Assembly (NCBI GenBank): GCA_011176535.1
Contig: DUEP01000052.1
Location: forward strand, 1 to 36,894
DNA from: Anaerolineae bacterium
GTDB taxonomy: Bacteria > Chloroflexota > Anaerolineae > Anaerolineales > DRMV01
Direction: 5' to 3'
Length of the DNA: 36,894 bases
Numbering within the stretch: position 1 is the stretch's first letter; each line of letters begins with the position of its first letter. The translations under genes and the position numbers were made by a program. Of this stretch, positions 17,097 to 24,838 are shown piece by piece. The notes below the pieces were generated by a model, which did not search any database, had not been told where the DNA came from, and worked only from the letters and a program-made list of their open reading frames with translations.

Positions 17097-17737
17097 TGAT
17101 CTCGATAGGGACGGTCTGTGCCCATCAGAATGCGCACACCGGTGGCCAGGACGCCCAACGCCACGCCCAACAAAATGCCCCGCGCCCCAGCCGCCGCAGG
17201 GACCTGAGCGATCCAGGGCCGCAGCGTATCGCCAAGGAAGGGCAGGGTGCCCCAGCCGGGCAACGCGGCCACGCCCAGTAAGGCCAACAGCAGGGAAAAG
17301 AAAAAGACCAGCGAAATCAACCCGCTGCGCCGACGCAGCAGATTGATGCTGGCATAGGCCAGGGTGACGGCCAGCAGGGCCAACAGGCTACCGGCCACCG
17401 GCAAAATCAGGTAATCCACCATCCATCGCGCCGGGGCGCCGCCCAGGCCAAAGACCACCGTGAGGCCAAAGGAGAGCAGCAAGGCCAGGAGCAGCACCAG
17501 GCTTTCGCCTGCGGCCAGGCCCTGAGTGCGCAGATTGCGCCAGTGCACCAGCAACATGTGAAACATCCCGGCCAGCAACGCCGCCGCCGCCAGCACAATG
17601 GCCCACTGCAGGAAAATCGCCCGCACCACGGCCAAGGGTCCCAGCGGGAAAAAGTAGCCCAAGAGGACCAGCAGCCCCATGGCCATGGTGGTCGCGGTGG
17701 CCAAGATACCGCTGCGTTTGCCGATCCCAAAGGTCAT
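17093..17737 (-). CDS. Polytopic membrane protein, unknown function
   Basis: This 214-residue protein has about six membrane helices (GLLVLLGYFFPLGPLAVV, IVLAAAALLAGMFHMLLV, ESLVLLLALLLSFGLTVVFG, ILPVAGSLLALLAVTLAYA, LISLVFFFSLLLALLGV and GILLGVALGVLATGVRIL). The ATG at 17737 is chosen because it overlaps the stop of the DUF6754-like gene as ATGA and has GGGGGTG upstream. A GTG two codons earlier is possible. The stop overlaps the zinc-ribbon gene, again as ATGA. No catalytic motif is seen. It is probably a membrane subunit of the same complex. Confidence 0.8.
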   Translation of the reverse strand: MTFGIGKRSGILATATTMAMGLLVLLGYFFPLGPLAVVRAIFLQWAIVLAAAALLAGMFHMLLVHWRNLRTQGLAAGESLVLLLALLLSFGLTVVFGLGGAPARWMVDYLILPVAGSLLALLAVTLAYASINLLRRRSGLISLVFFFSLLLALLGVAALPGWGTLPFLGDTLRPWIAQVPAAAGARGILLGVALGVLATGVRILMGTDRPYRDQ

Positions 17738-18486
17738 GGCCACACCCCCAGGAATTTCAACAGCCCTCCCGCCACCATCGCCACGATGAGCACCCAGCGC
17801 AGCACATCCTGGGCCTGAAGACTGGCGTTGTGGAAGGGATCGGCCCCCAAATAGGCTCCCGCGGCAAAGAGTTCTTCCCCGATGAGCGGCTCGGCCGCCG
17901 CAGCGTAGAGCACCGCCTGGGTGGGCACATGATCTGTGCCCGCCACCACCAGCCGGCCCTCCGTCTCACCGGCGTCGGCGATGAGCGCCGCTTCGGGGCC
18001 CACGCTGCCCAGGATCACCGTGGCGGCATTGGCCGGGTCGCCGGCCAGCACCATGGTGCCCGCAGCGTAAGCGTAGGGGGTCAACCCGCTGATCTGGGCC
18101 AGGGTGGGGTGGTAGCGTTCTGAAAGGCCGCTTTCGGCAAAGGTGCTGCGCGTCACGCCCTGACTGAGCAGGCCCAGGGGGCCGGTGCCGGAGGTCACCA
18201 CCGGCGGGCGGTCGGCGACCGCAGCCACCTGGCTGATGCGTTCGGCCACCACCAGCCCCATCAACCCGGCCGCGCTCTGCATGTCGGCAATCTTGCCCCG
18301 GCCAATGGTGAGATGGAGCCGCTGCCCGGCTTCCACGGCCTCGCCGAGGGCCCGCTGGAGGCGGGTGTACGCCGCGATGGAGCGCAACTCCCGGCCCGGG
18401 CGGGCGCGCAGGCTGACGCGAAACACAACGAGCAGGGCGAAGAACAAAAGGATCAGCGCCAATCCCAACCAGTGGGCCAAAGTCAT
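17734..18486 (-). CDS. DUF6754-like membrane protein
   Basis: This 250-residue protein has an N-terminal membrane helix (LGLALILLFFALLVVF, about 7-24), a ~190-residue soluble domain and a C-terminal helix (WVLIVAMVAGGLLKFLG). The domain contains LHLTIGRGKIADMQSAAGL, SGTGPLGLLSQG, YAYAAGTMVLAG, GSVGPEAALIAD and VPTQAVLYAAAAEPLIGEE, which I recall as features of proteins labelled DUF6754 (from memory, not searched). No function is known. It overlaps the small upstream gene and the downstream membrane gene as ATGA, so three proteins are made from a coupled message. Confidence 0.75.
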   Translation of the reverse strand: MTLAHWLGLALILLFFALLVVFRVSLRARPGRELRSIAAYTRLQRALGEAVEAGQRLHLTIGRGKIADMQSAAGLMGLVVAERISQVAAVADRPPVVTSGTGPLGLLSQGVTRSTFAESGLSERYHPTLAQISGLTPYAYAAGTMVLAGDPANAATVILGSVGPEAALIADAGETEGRLVVAGTDHVPTQAVLYAAAAEPLIGEELFAAGAYLGADPFHNASLQAQDVLRWVLIVAMVAGGLLKFLGVWP

Positions 18487-18734
18487 GATTCACCTTCCAT
18501 AAGCCGATGGACAAAACGGCGCCGCGCGTCTTCGTGGAGGAGCAGGTAGAGAAAAACATGAGCCGTGGGTGAAGGCCACGCCTCCCGCAGGGTTTCCAGG
18601 AAAGGCAATCCCAGGGCCCACACCGGGTCCCCGGCCTCCAGGGCGGCCCCGACCCAGGGGGCCAGCCCCCATCGGCGCAGCCGCTGCGCCCAGGTTGCCC
18701 AGTACGCTTCGTAGGCCTTCGCCTCGCCCTTCAT
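18483..18734 (-). CDS. Small helical protein, first gene of the cryptic operon
   Basis: This 83-residue soluble protein is rich in Trp, Ala and Arg (YEAYWATWAQRLRRWG, then LGLPFLETLREAW and HVFLYLLLHEDARRRFVHRL). It has no recognised motif. The ATG at 18734 lies exactly 6 bases after a TATACT box, so the mRNA probably begins at or next to the start codon. A longer reading frame upstream would cross the promoter and the carbamate kinase terminator and is rejected. It ends in an ATGA overlap with the DUF6754-like gene. Confidence 0.65.
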   Translation of the reverse strand: MKGEAKAYEAYWATWAQRLRRWGLAPWVGAALEAGDPVWALGLPFLETLREAWPSPTAHVFLYLLLHEDARRRFVHRLMEGES

Positions 18735-18740
18735 CTTTTC

Positions 18741-18770
18741 AGTATAGCACGATTTTACCAATTGTGGCAT
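18741..18770 (-). promoter_or_regulatory. Promoter of the eight-gene operon, leaderless type
   Basis: On the minus strand ATGCCA (18770-18765) is followed after 18 bases by TGC-TATACT (hexamer 18746-18741). Then GAAAAG and the ATG follow. The hexamer-to-ATG distance of 6 bases predicts transcription starting at the start codon. Confidence 0.6.
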
Positions 18771-18810
18771 AAGGAGCCTATGCGAAAGGGAACACGCATT
18801 TGTGAAGCAA

Positions 18811-18836
18811 ATCGGGCGGCGCCTTGGCCGCCCGAT
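18811..18836 (-). terminator. Probable terminator of carbamate kinase
   Basis: A perfect 10-bp stem ATCGGGCGGC/GCCGCCCGAT has a 6-base loop. On the minus strand it is followed by TTTGCTT, a weak U-tract. It separates the carbamate kinase gene from the next operon promoter. The stem core is the same as in the terminator at 8784. Confidence 0.6.
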
Positions 18837-18867
18837 ACGCCGCCTTCTCGCTGTGCCCCCAAGCGCC

Positions 18868-19809
18868 TCACGGCACAAAACGGGTGCCCGTTTTGCCCTC
18901 CAGCGCCAGGGGGATGCGTTCTGGTGAAGTGATGAGCGCCTGCCCTTGAAAGACACGCTTCAAATACCAGAGGATGGCCTCCACCTTGGGCTTCATGCTG
19001 CCCGGCTTGAAGTGGCCTTCGGCCAGGTAACGCTCGGCCTCGGCCACGGTCACCCGATCCAGCCAGCGCTGATTGGGCTGGCCGAAGTTCAGGGCCACCT
19101 TTTCCACCGCCGTGGAGATGAGGAAGAGGTCCGCCTGCAGGGAGACGGCCAGCAGGGCCGAGGCGTAATCCTTGTCGATGACGGCCTCCACCCCTTCCAG
19201 TTCGCCCCGTTCGTTCTCCACCACCGGGATGCCACCGCCGCCCACGGCAATGACCACAAACCCCTGGCCCACTAAGGTGCGAATGGCCTCCAGTTCGATG
19301 ATGCGTTTGGGGATGGGGGAGGGGACCACCCGCCGCCAGCCGCGGCCGGCGTCTTCCATCACATGCCAGCCTTCGGCCATGCGCTGCCTGGCTGTGGCCT
19401 CGTCCATGAAAGAGCCGATGGGCTTGGTGGGGTGCTGGAAAGCCGGGTCGTTGCGGTCCACCAGCACCTGGGTGACCACGGTGGCGGCCAGTTTGTCCAT
19501 CCCACGGCGCTTGAATTCGTTAAAAAGCGCCTTTTGGAACATGTAGCCGATGGCGCCCTGGGTGTCGGCGCCGCAGGAGTCCAGCGGCACAGGGTGCAGC
19601 TCATGGGCGGCCAGTTCCGAGCGCCGCAGGATGAACCCCACCTGGGGGCCGTTGCCGTGGGTGATGACCACATCCCACCCGGCAGCGATCATCTCGGCGA
19701 TGTGCCGCATGGTCTCCCGTGCGGCCTCGTACTGGTCGGGCACGGTCACCCGTTTTGGATCGCGAATCAGCGTGTTCCCGCCAACGGCAACCACAGCAAG
19801 AGGGGTCAT
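18868..19809 (-). CDS. arcC: Carbamate kinase
   Basis: This 313-residue amino-acid-kinase-fold enzyme makes ATP and carbamate from carbamoyl phosphate and ADP in the last step of several anaerobic catabolic routes. Family signatures are VVAVGGNTLI at the N-terminus, THGNGPQVGFI, DSCGADTQGAIGYM, VAVGGGGIPVV, AVIDKDYASALLA, FLISTAVEKVALNFG and HFKPGSMKPKVEA. Length is typical. Start: ATG with GGAGG seven bases upstream. It lies 43 bases after the carbamoyltransferase gene on the same strand, as expected if that enzyme works in the catabolic direction and feeds carbamoyl phosphate to the kinase. The last codons contain an inverted repeat, CAAAACGGG-TG-CCCGTTTTG at 18876-18895. Confidence 0.95.
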   Translation of the reverse strand: MTPLAVVAVGGNTLIRDPKRVTVPDQYEAARETMRHIAEMIAAGWDVVITHGNGPQVGFILRRSELAAHELHPVPLDSCGADTQGAIGYMFQKALFNEFKRRGMDKLAATVVTQVLVDRNDPAFQHPTKPIGSFMDEATARQRMAEGWHVMEDAGRGWRRVVPSPIPKRIIELEAIRTLVGQGFVVIAVGGGGIPVVENERGELEGVEAVIDKDYASALLAVSLQADLFLISTAVEKVALNFGQPNQRWLDRVTVAEAERYLAEGHFKPGSMKPKVEAILWYLKRVFQGQALITSPERIPLALEGKTGTRFVP

Positions 19810-19852
19810 GACGCCTCCAGGGAAGGGGATGGCTGCAACCAGGGCCTCTATT

Positions 19853-20842
19853 TTATCCCATGGTCAGCGCCATGACCGCTTTCTGCACATGGAGCCGGTT
19901 TTCGGCTTCGTCATAGACCACCGACTGCGGGCCGTCCAGCACCGCGCTGGTGACCTCGATGTCCCGGTCGGCGGGCAGGGGGTGCATGTAGATAGCGTCG
20001 GGCTTGGCTAGGGCCATCTTGGCGGCGTCGGTGATCCAGTGCTTGTACTGGTCCTGCAGCCGCTTGCCCTCTTCGGGGTCCGTGGTGGTCAGCAGCGGCC
20101 CCCAGGACTTGGCGTAGATCACATCGGCGTCCTTGAAGGCCTCCTCCATGCCGTTGGGGTCGCTGATGACCTCGAAGCCCACGCGGTACTTCCGGGCCTG
20201 GGCTTTGGCCTCCTCGACGATGTCGGGTATCAGGCCGAACTCCGGTGGGTGGGCCAACACCACATCCATGCCGAAGCGCGGCATTTGCAGGATGAGGGAC
20301 TGGGGCACGGAGATGGGCTTGAGGTACGAGGCGGCATAGGCCCAGGAGACCACGATTTTCTTGCGACGCAGGTCGCGGCCCTTTTTCTCCATGATGGTCA
20401 TCAGGTCGGCCAGGATTTGGAAGGGGTGGTAGATGTCGCACTGCATGTTGAGCACGGGCACCCGGCTGTAGCGGGCCACCTCGTTGATGTATTGGTTGCC
20501 GATGCCCCAATCCACATTGCGGATGGCAATGCCATCGAAGTAGCGCCCATAAATTTCGCCGATTTCCTTGGCCGTGTCGCCATGGTGGATCTGGGTAGTC
20601 TTGGCCTCGATGAAGGCGGCGTGCCCGCCCAGTTGAGCCATGCCGGCCTCAAAGGAACCGCGGGTGCGGGTGCTGGAGTAGAAGAAGAGCATGGCCAGCA
20701 CCTTGTCGCGCAGGTAGGCGTGAGGTTCGCCCAGCGCGCGCTTGCGCTTGAGGTCCCACGCCACTTCGAGGACGGTTTCCACTTCCTCTTTGCTGAAGTC
20801 CAGGTCGCCGATCAGATCGCGACCGCGCAGGTGGGTAATCAT
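19853..20842 (-). CDS. Carbamoyltransferase of the YgeW (knotted) type
   Basis: This 329-residue protein belongs to the aspartate/ornithine carbamoyltransferase superfamily. The carbamoyl-phosphate loop is SSTRTRGSF at 56-64 and HPLPADRD is at 287-294. The middle (NMQCDIYHP, SWAYAASYLKPISVPQ, RFGMDVVLAHP, MEEAFKDADVIYAKSW) is closer to E. coli YgeW than to ArgF or PyrB. YgeW proteins are encoded with carbamate kinase in purine-related catabolic clusters, and their substrate is not firmly known. The ATG at 20842 has GGGAGG five bases upstream. A longer in-frame extension would cover a hairpin and T-run and is rejected. Ornithine or N-acetylornithine as substrate cannot be excluded. Confidence 0.85.
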   Translation of the reverse strand: MITHLRGRDLIGDLDFSKEEVETVLEVAWDLKRKRALGEPHAYLRDKVLAMLFFYSSTRTRGSFEAGMAQLGGHAAFIEAKTTQIHHGDTAKEIGEIYGRYFDGIAIRNVDWGIGNQYINEVARYSRVPVLNMQCDIYHPFQILADLMTIMEKKGRDLRRKKIVVSWAYAASYLKPISVPQSLILQMPRFGMDVVLAHPPEFGLIPDIVEEAKAQARKYRVGFEVISDPNGMEEAFKDADVIYAKSWGPLLTTTDPEEGKRLQDQYKHWITDAAKMALAKPDAIYMHPLPADRDIEVTSAVLDGPQSVVYDEAENRLHVQKAVMALTMG

Positions 20843-20855
20843 CGTGCACCTCCCG

Positions 20856-20882
20856 AAAAAAAAGATCACCACCTTAGCGATC
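20856..20882 (-). terminator. Possible terminator or attenuator between MFS transporter and carbamoyltransferase genes
   Basis: On the minus strand a 6-bp stem (GATCGC/GTGATC, one G-U) encloses the MFS stop codon in its loop and is followed by eight T. The T-run ends just before the carbamoyltransferase ribosome site. No promoter is visible after it, so it may be leaky or conditional. Confidence 0.4.
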
Positions 20883-22106
20883 CGGAGAAACGCCAGGGGC
20901 AGGTTCCGTGTGAAGAGAGGGGACAAAAGCTGGGGTCCGGAACAGCCAGAGGGCGGTCCCTAGCATCAGGGCGAGCAACGCGCCAAAGGAGAGGCTCCAG
21001 AGCGCCTCGGGATAGCGGCCATACAACCATCCTGCCAGCAAAGGGGCGAGGAACAGGGGCAGCCCGTTGGCCGTCTCCATCAAGCCATAGGCCAGACCCA
21101 TGTGGGCCTCGGAGACCAGGGGCCGGGCCAGGGCCGCCGAAAGGGAGCGAATCGTGCCCTGACCGCCCATCAAGAAGAAGGCCAGGGCATACCATACCAT
21201 GCCTTGGCCCTGCCAGACCAGCAGGGCAAAAGAGGCCAGGGCCCCTTGCGCCAAAAGGTATCCCCACCGGGGGTCCAGCCCACCCACGAGCACATTGAGC
21301 ACCACCAGGCCCAAGCGGCTCAGGGCGCCCAGGCGCCCCACCACGGGCAGGGCCACCTGGCGGTGTTCCACCAGAAAATTGGGGGCCAGGGGCTGGGGCA
21401 GATAAGCGGCGAAGACGGTGAGCATGGTCAACCCGATGAGCAGCACAAAGGCCCGGGGCGGACGGGCCCGACGCAACGCCGCCAGCGAATTGCTCTGCGG
21501 GTGCACCGGTTGGGGGCGCAGGAAAAGCACCGTGAGGGTGGAGATAAGGAACAACACGGCCGAAATCAGATACAACCCCCGCATGTGCAGCCAGGAGACC
21601 AGCAAACTGCCAAACACCGGTCCCAGGATGGCACCCAGGTTGAAGGTGGCCGAAAGCAGGGTCAGCGCCCGGCCCACGCTCAACGGCCCCCGGGCCGCGG
21701 TGATGTAACTGTTCATCGGCGCCATGACAAAGCCTGAGGCGTAGTAAAACACCACCCCCAGGGCGAAGACGGTGAGGGAAGGCGCGAGGGCCATCAACCA
21801 GGCGGCCAGCAAACCGGCCCCCCACGAAGCCCACATCAACTGCCGACGGCCCAAACCGTCGGCCAGCCAGCCCGCGGGGAGATGGCTCAGGGTGAGCATC
21901 AGGCCGCCCAGGCCGAGGATGCCGCCGATGGCTTCGGGCGAAGCGCCCCACTGGGCCAAATACAGCGGCTGGTAGTAGAAGAAGATGCCTTCGCCAATCC
22001 CCCAAATCAACAGAGCGCTGGCCAGCAGGCGCAGGTCACGGTTGAGGCGGAACAGGTCCTGAAGGAAATCGCGCAGGGCGTGCGCGACGAAACGGGCAGG
22101 GCTCAA
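20874..22106 (-). CDS. Major facilitator superfamily transporter
   Basis: This 410-residue protein has about twelve membrane helices in two halves. The typical MFS loop after helix 2 reads GWLADGLGRRQLMWAS, close to the GxLaDrxGrkr consensus. The helix 5 region is NLGAILGPVFGSLL, like motif C. The substrate is unknown. Given the esterase upstream and the carbamoyltransferase/carbamate kinase downstream, uptake or efflux of a nitrogen compound is a guess. The start is a TTG at 22106 overlapping the esterase stop as TTGA, with AAGGAGG eight bases upstream. Reading further upstream gives only Arg/Pro-rich sequence inside the esterase gene. Confidence 0.87.
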   Translation of the reverse strand: MSPARFVAHALRDFLQDLFRLNRDLRLLASALLIWGIGEGIFFYYQPLYLAQWGASPEAIGGILGLGGLMLTLSHLPAGWLADGLGRRQLMWASWGAGLLAAWLMALAPSLTVFALGVVFYYASGFVMAPMNSYITAARGPLSVGRALTLLSATFNLGAILGPVFGSLLVSWLHMRGLYLISAVLFLISTLTVLFLRPQPVHPQSNSLAALRRARPPRAFVLLIGLTMLTVFAAYLPQPLAPNFLVEHRQVALPVVGRLGALSRLGLVVLNVLVGGLDPRWGYLLAQGALASFALLVWQGQGMVWYALAFFLMGGQGTIRSLSAALARPLVSEAHMGLAYGLMETANGLPLFLAPLLAGWLYGRYPEALWSLSFGALLALMLGTALWLFRTPAFVPSLHTEPAPGVSPDR

Positions 22107-22894
22107 CGGCTCCCTCCTTGCTCTCCGGTAGTCTGGGTGACGCGACGGGCGAACTGCGCCGCCGCACGAAAGACAGTCTCTCGATCCGGCTCTACGGTGA
22201 TGGGGTGGCCACTGTTGGCCACCCAAAGCAGGGCTTTGTCTTCGCTGCCCAGGGCGTCAAAGAGATGTTCCGCATTCTCCGGCGCCACGGCCTGATCGCC
22301 GCGGGAATGCACCACCAGCACCGGCACCCGCACTTCGGCCAACCGCTGCCGCAACAAGGCCAGCAAGTCCCGCACCTCGGCCACGCCGTGCAGAGGCAGC
22401 GCGGGATAAGCGATGTGCTCTGCCTGCGCTTCCAGGTCCCGGGCGTCGGAAGGTTCCTTGGCCATAGTGCGTATCACCCGGCTCAAAGGGCGCAAAAAAG
22501 GCAACAACGGGTGGGGCGGCAGACGATAAGGGGTGGACATGGCCACCACCCCGGCCACGGGGAAGAAGGTGGCCGAGAGCAGGGCCAGCGCCCCACCCAG
22601 GGACAACCCCATCACCACCACCGGGCCGTACCCTCCGCTGCGCAGCAGATGCCCCCCGTCCTCCACCACGGCCAGCCAGTCCGTCCAGCGCACGCGATAC
22701 AGGTCCTCCATGCGGGTGGCATGCCCAGCCAGGCGCACGCCCAGCACGGTGAAGCCCTCGCGGTGCAAATGTTCGCCCAACCAGCGCATTTCCTTGGGTG
22801 TGCCGGTAAAGCCGTGGACCAACAGGCAGGCTGCCTTCCCGGCCGGGAAGAAAAACGGCTCGGCCCGGGGGATCAACACGGGCAGCGTCCTCAT
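22103..22894 (-). CDS. Alpha/beta-hydrolase, carboxylesterase/monoacylglycerol lipase-like
   Basis: This 263-residue hydrolase has an HGFTGTP oxyanion loop (from residue 28), nucleophile Ser98 in GLSLGG, acid Asp200 in VVHSRGDQAV and base His230 in NSGHPITV. The order and spacing match thermophilic carboxylesterases of the Est30 type. It cleaves short esters or monoacylglycerols, and the natural substrate is unknown. No signal peptide is present. The ATG has GGAGAGA just upstream and lies about 34 bases after a TATAAT box. The stop overlaps the MFS start, so the two are translationally coupled. Confidence 0.9.
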   Translation of the reverse strand: MRTLPVLIPRAEPFFFPAGKAACLLVHGFTGTPKEMRWLGEHLHREGFTVLGVRLAGHATRMEDLYRVRWTDWLAVVEDGGHLLRSGGYGPVVVMGLSLGGALALLSATFFPVAGVVAMSTPYRLPPHPLLPFLRPLSRVIRTMAKEPSDARDLEAQAEHIAYPALPLHGVAEVRDLLALLRQRLAEVRVPVLVVHSRGDQAVAPENAEHLFDALGSEDKALLWVANSGHPITVEPDRETVFRAAAQFARRVTQTTGEQGGSR

Positions 22895-22927
22895 GGACTC
22901 TCTCCAAAGGCCATCGATTCATCCCCC

Positions 22928-22933
22928 ATTATA
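22928..22933 (-). promoter_or_regulatory. -10 box upstream of the esterase operon
   Basis: A perfect TATAAT on the minus strand lies 33 bases upstream of the esterase start codon. No good -35 was found at 16-18 bases. It probably drives esterase, MFS transporter, carbamoyltransferase and carbamate kinase. Confidence 0.55.
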
Positions 22934-22956
22934 CGCCAGCCTGCTCCCCAACAGAG

Positions 22957-23580
22957 CAAAAACAGAAAAACGGGGGCACGCAAGGGCTGTTGGTCAAAGA
23001 GACGGTGTTTTGGGGCAGCATCACGCCAGGCCTGAGCAACCTCGAAGGCCGAGGGTAGCTTTGATGTTCAGAGCCCTGGCTCCGAGGCGAATGCCGACCA
23101 GGGAGCGGCCCATCAAAACGATGCCGGGCCTTTGACGCGGCTTGTAAAAAATAAAAAAAGGTGAGGGCAGGGAGAGCCGCCCTGAGCGACACCCCGTTTC
23201 ACCGCGAAGGGGCATCATCGCAGGGCAGGGGCGGCTCGCCGGGACCGGATCGCGCCCCCTGGGGCTGGCCCCATGATCCCCACCCCGACCGCGGCGCGGA
23301 AACTTTTCAAAAACAATCCATAGAAAGGGCGATTTTCAGAATTCAATAATCAAATTAGTGGCCATTTTCATAAAACTCGCCCATTTCGAGCAAGTTTTCC
23401 CATCTTTCGCCCACACACACCCACGCCCTCTTTAGGGCCGCCTTGCAGACACACCCCGCCCTCTCCCCTATGGCATCAACTTGAATTTTCGCCAAACAAG
23501 ACGTCACACAAGCAAAATTTCACAAAATCATTCGATTTCGCGTCGGTTTCCAGTTAACGCCATCGTAAAACGGTATTTTG
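22957..23580. other. 620-bp intergenic region without a supported gene; structured part and AT-rich part
   Basis: Roughly 22990-23240 is GC-rich and contains nested inverted repeats, for example CCCTGG/CCAGGG at about 23083-23102 and GCCCTG/CAGGGC at 23179-23226. Roughly 23300-23580 is strikingly AT-rich compared with the rest of the window and shows recurring short motifs such as TTTCGCC and CCCATTT. Short open frames exist on both strands, but none has a ribosome site plus a recognisable product. It could be a decayed mobile element, an RNA gene or a long regulatory region. Confidence 0.6.
23173..23237. other. Imperfect hairpin within the intergenic region
   Basis: Nested complementary blocks: GAGCC/GGCTC outside, GCCCTG (23179-23184) with CAGGGC (23221-23226), CGA with TCG, and CCCC with GGGG around a loop containing GTTTCACCGCGAA. 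No T-run follows on either strand. It may be part of a structured RNA or a relic of a mobile element end. Confidence 0.3.
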
Positions 23581-24825
23581 TCAATTTTTCCCCTCTTCTT
23601 GCGGCGGGACGACCGCGGGAAGGGCTATGGTGAACCGTGCGCCCCGACCGGGGCCCTCACTCTCCGCCCAAATGCGTCCCCCGTGCAGGCGCACCAGATT
23701 GCGGGCAATGGACAACCCCAGACCCAATCCCCCATAACGGCGCGTCAGGTGACCCTCCACCTGGTGGAACTCCTCAAAGATGGCCTCCAACTCCTCGGGG
23801 GGAATGCCCACCCCGCTGTCCTCCACGCGGGCGAAAACCTCGCTTCCCTCCCGCCAGGCCAGCACACGCACCCGCCCCCCCTGGGGGGTGAAGCGCAGCG
23901 CGTTGTCCAGCAGATGGGCCAACGCCTGGTGGAGTTTCTCCGGGTCTCCTCGCACCCAGAGGCGCTCCTTCTGCGGCCAGCGCGTCTCCAGCCGCAGTTT
24001 TTTCTCTTGCATCGCCGCGCGCACGGCGTCCACGGCCTGGCGCAACACCTGCTGCAAGGGAAAGACTTCCTGGCAAAAAGCCGCCTTGCCCTGACGCACC
24101 TCGACGAAATGGCGCATCTCGTCCACGATGGCGCGCATCTTCATCGCCGCATCGACCACGGCGCGGGCAAATTCGGCCTGGTCTCCCCGGGCCTCTTGTT
24201 GCAGGATGGCCGCATACCCCAAAATGATCCCCAATGGGGTGCGCAATTCATGGGAAGCCAGGGCCAGCATCTCCTCCTGGACGCGCTTGGCCTGCGCCAA
24301 GGAGGCGTAGGCGCGGCGCATATCCTCCATCACGCGGGCGTTGTGGATGGCCACCCCGGCCTGGGCGGCCAGGATGCGTGCCAGGCGCACCTCCTCCGCG
24401 CCGAAAGCCCCCTGGGTTTTGTTCAGGGCCTCCAGCACGCCCACCTTCCGTCCGCGGGCCATCAAGGGGACCGCCAACAGGGTGCGCACCTGCATCCCCA
24501 CCTGCCGGCCCACGCGGGAAAAGTGGCGCGGGTCGCGCTCGGCATGATGCACCACCAACGGCTCCCCTTTGCGGAAGACCTCACCGGCGATGCTGCGATC
24601 CAGCGGCACGGCCACCCGCTCCAGGGAGTGCGCCCCCGTGGCGGCCACGAAGAACAACTGCCGCTGGCGCTCGTCGTACAACAAAATCGAAGCCCCCTCG
24701 CATTCCAGCACCTCGGTCGCCACGCGTAACAGATAACGCAGCAGCGCCTGCGGGTCCGAAGCGCTGTTCAGCGCGATGCTCGCCTGGACAAGATAAGCCA
24801 GTTTGCGATGGATGCGAGAGGGCAT
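23581..24825 (-). CDS. Soluble GAF-domain sensor histidine kinase
   Basis: This 414-residue protein has no membrane helix or signal peptide. Residues ~10-165 are a GAF domain (EGASILLYDERQRQ, AVPLDRSIAGEVF, LLAVPLMARGRKVGVLEA). The HisKA box is ALASHELRTPL with phosphoacceptor His192. The ATP domain has N box HLLDNALRFTPQGG, DSGVGIPPEELE, EFHQVEG and GLGLGLSIARNLVRLHGG. It should sense a cytoplasmic small molecule or redox state and phosphorylate a response regulator, but none is encoded in the window. The ATG has AGGTGAG upstream. A parS-like palindrome lies 14 bases before the start, between this gene and the lipoprotein gene. Confidence 0.92.
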   Translation of the reverse strand: MPSRIHRKLAYLVQASIALNSASDPQALLRYLLRVATEVLECEGASILLYDERQRQLFFVAATGAHSLERVAVPLDRSIAGEVFRKGEPLVVHHAERDPRHFSRVGRQVGMQVRTLLAVPLMARGRKVGVLEALNKTQGAFGAEEVRLARILAAQAGVAIHNARVMEDMRRAYASLAQAKRVQEEMLALASHELRTPLGIILGYAAILQQEARGDQAEFARAVVDAAMKMRAIVDEMRHFVEVRQGKAAFCQEVFPLQQVLRQAVDAVRAAMQEKKLRLETRWPQKERLWVRGDPEKLHQALAHLLDNALRFTPQGGRVRVLAWREGSEVFARVEDSGVGIPPEELEAIFEEFHQVEGHLTRRYGGLGLGLSIARNLVRLHGGRIWAESEGPGRGARFTIALPAVVPPQEEGKN

Positions 24826-24838
24826 ACCCTCACCTTCA

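Noticed and set aside
15700-17346. A 548-codon open frame on the plus strand, opposite the zinc-ribbon gene
   Set aside because: It is a by-product of the GC-rich, repeat-containing gene on the other strand. Its product is Ser/Ala/Arg-rich low complexity with no motif, ribosome site or promoter.
22257-22922. Open frame with an ATG 5 bases after the TATAAT box, overlapping the esterase gene
   Set aside because: It looked like another leaderless gene, but the product is Arg/Gly-rich and lies out of frame over the esterase, which has a full catalytic triad and its own ribosome site.
22929-23349. Short open frames in the intergenic gap on both strands
   Set aside because: No ribosome site plus recognisable product. 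Composition is not gene-like, and they overlap inverted repeats.
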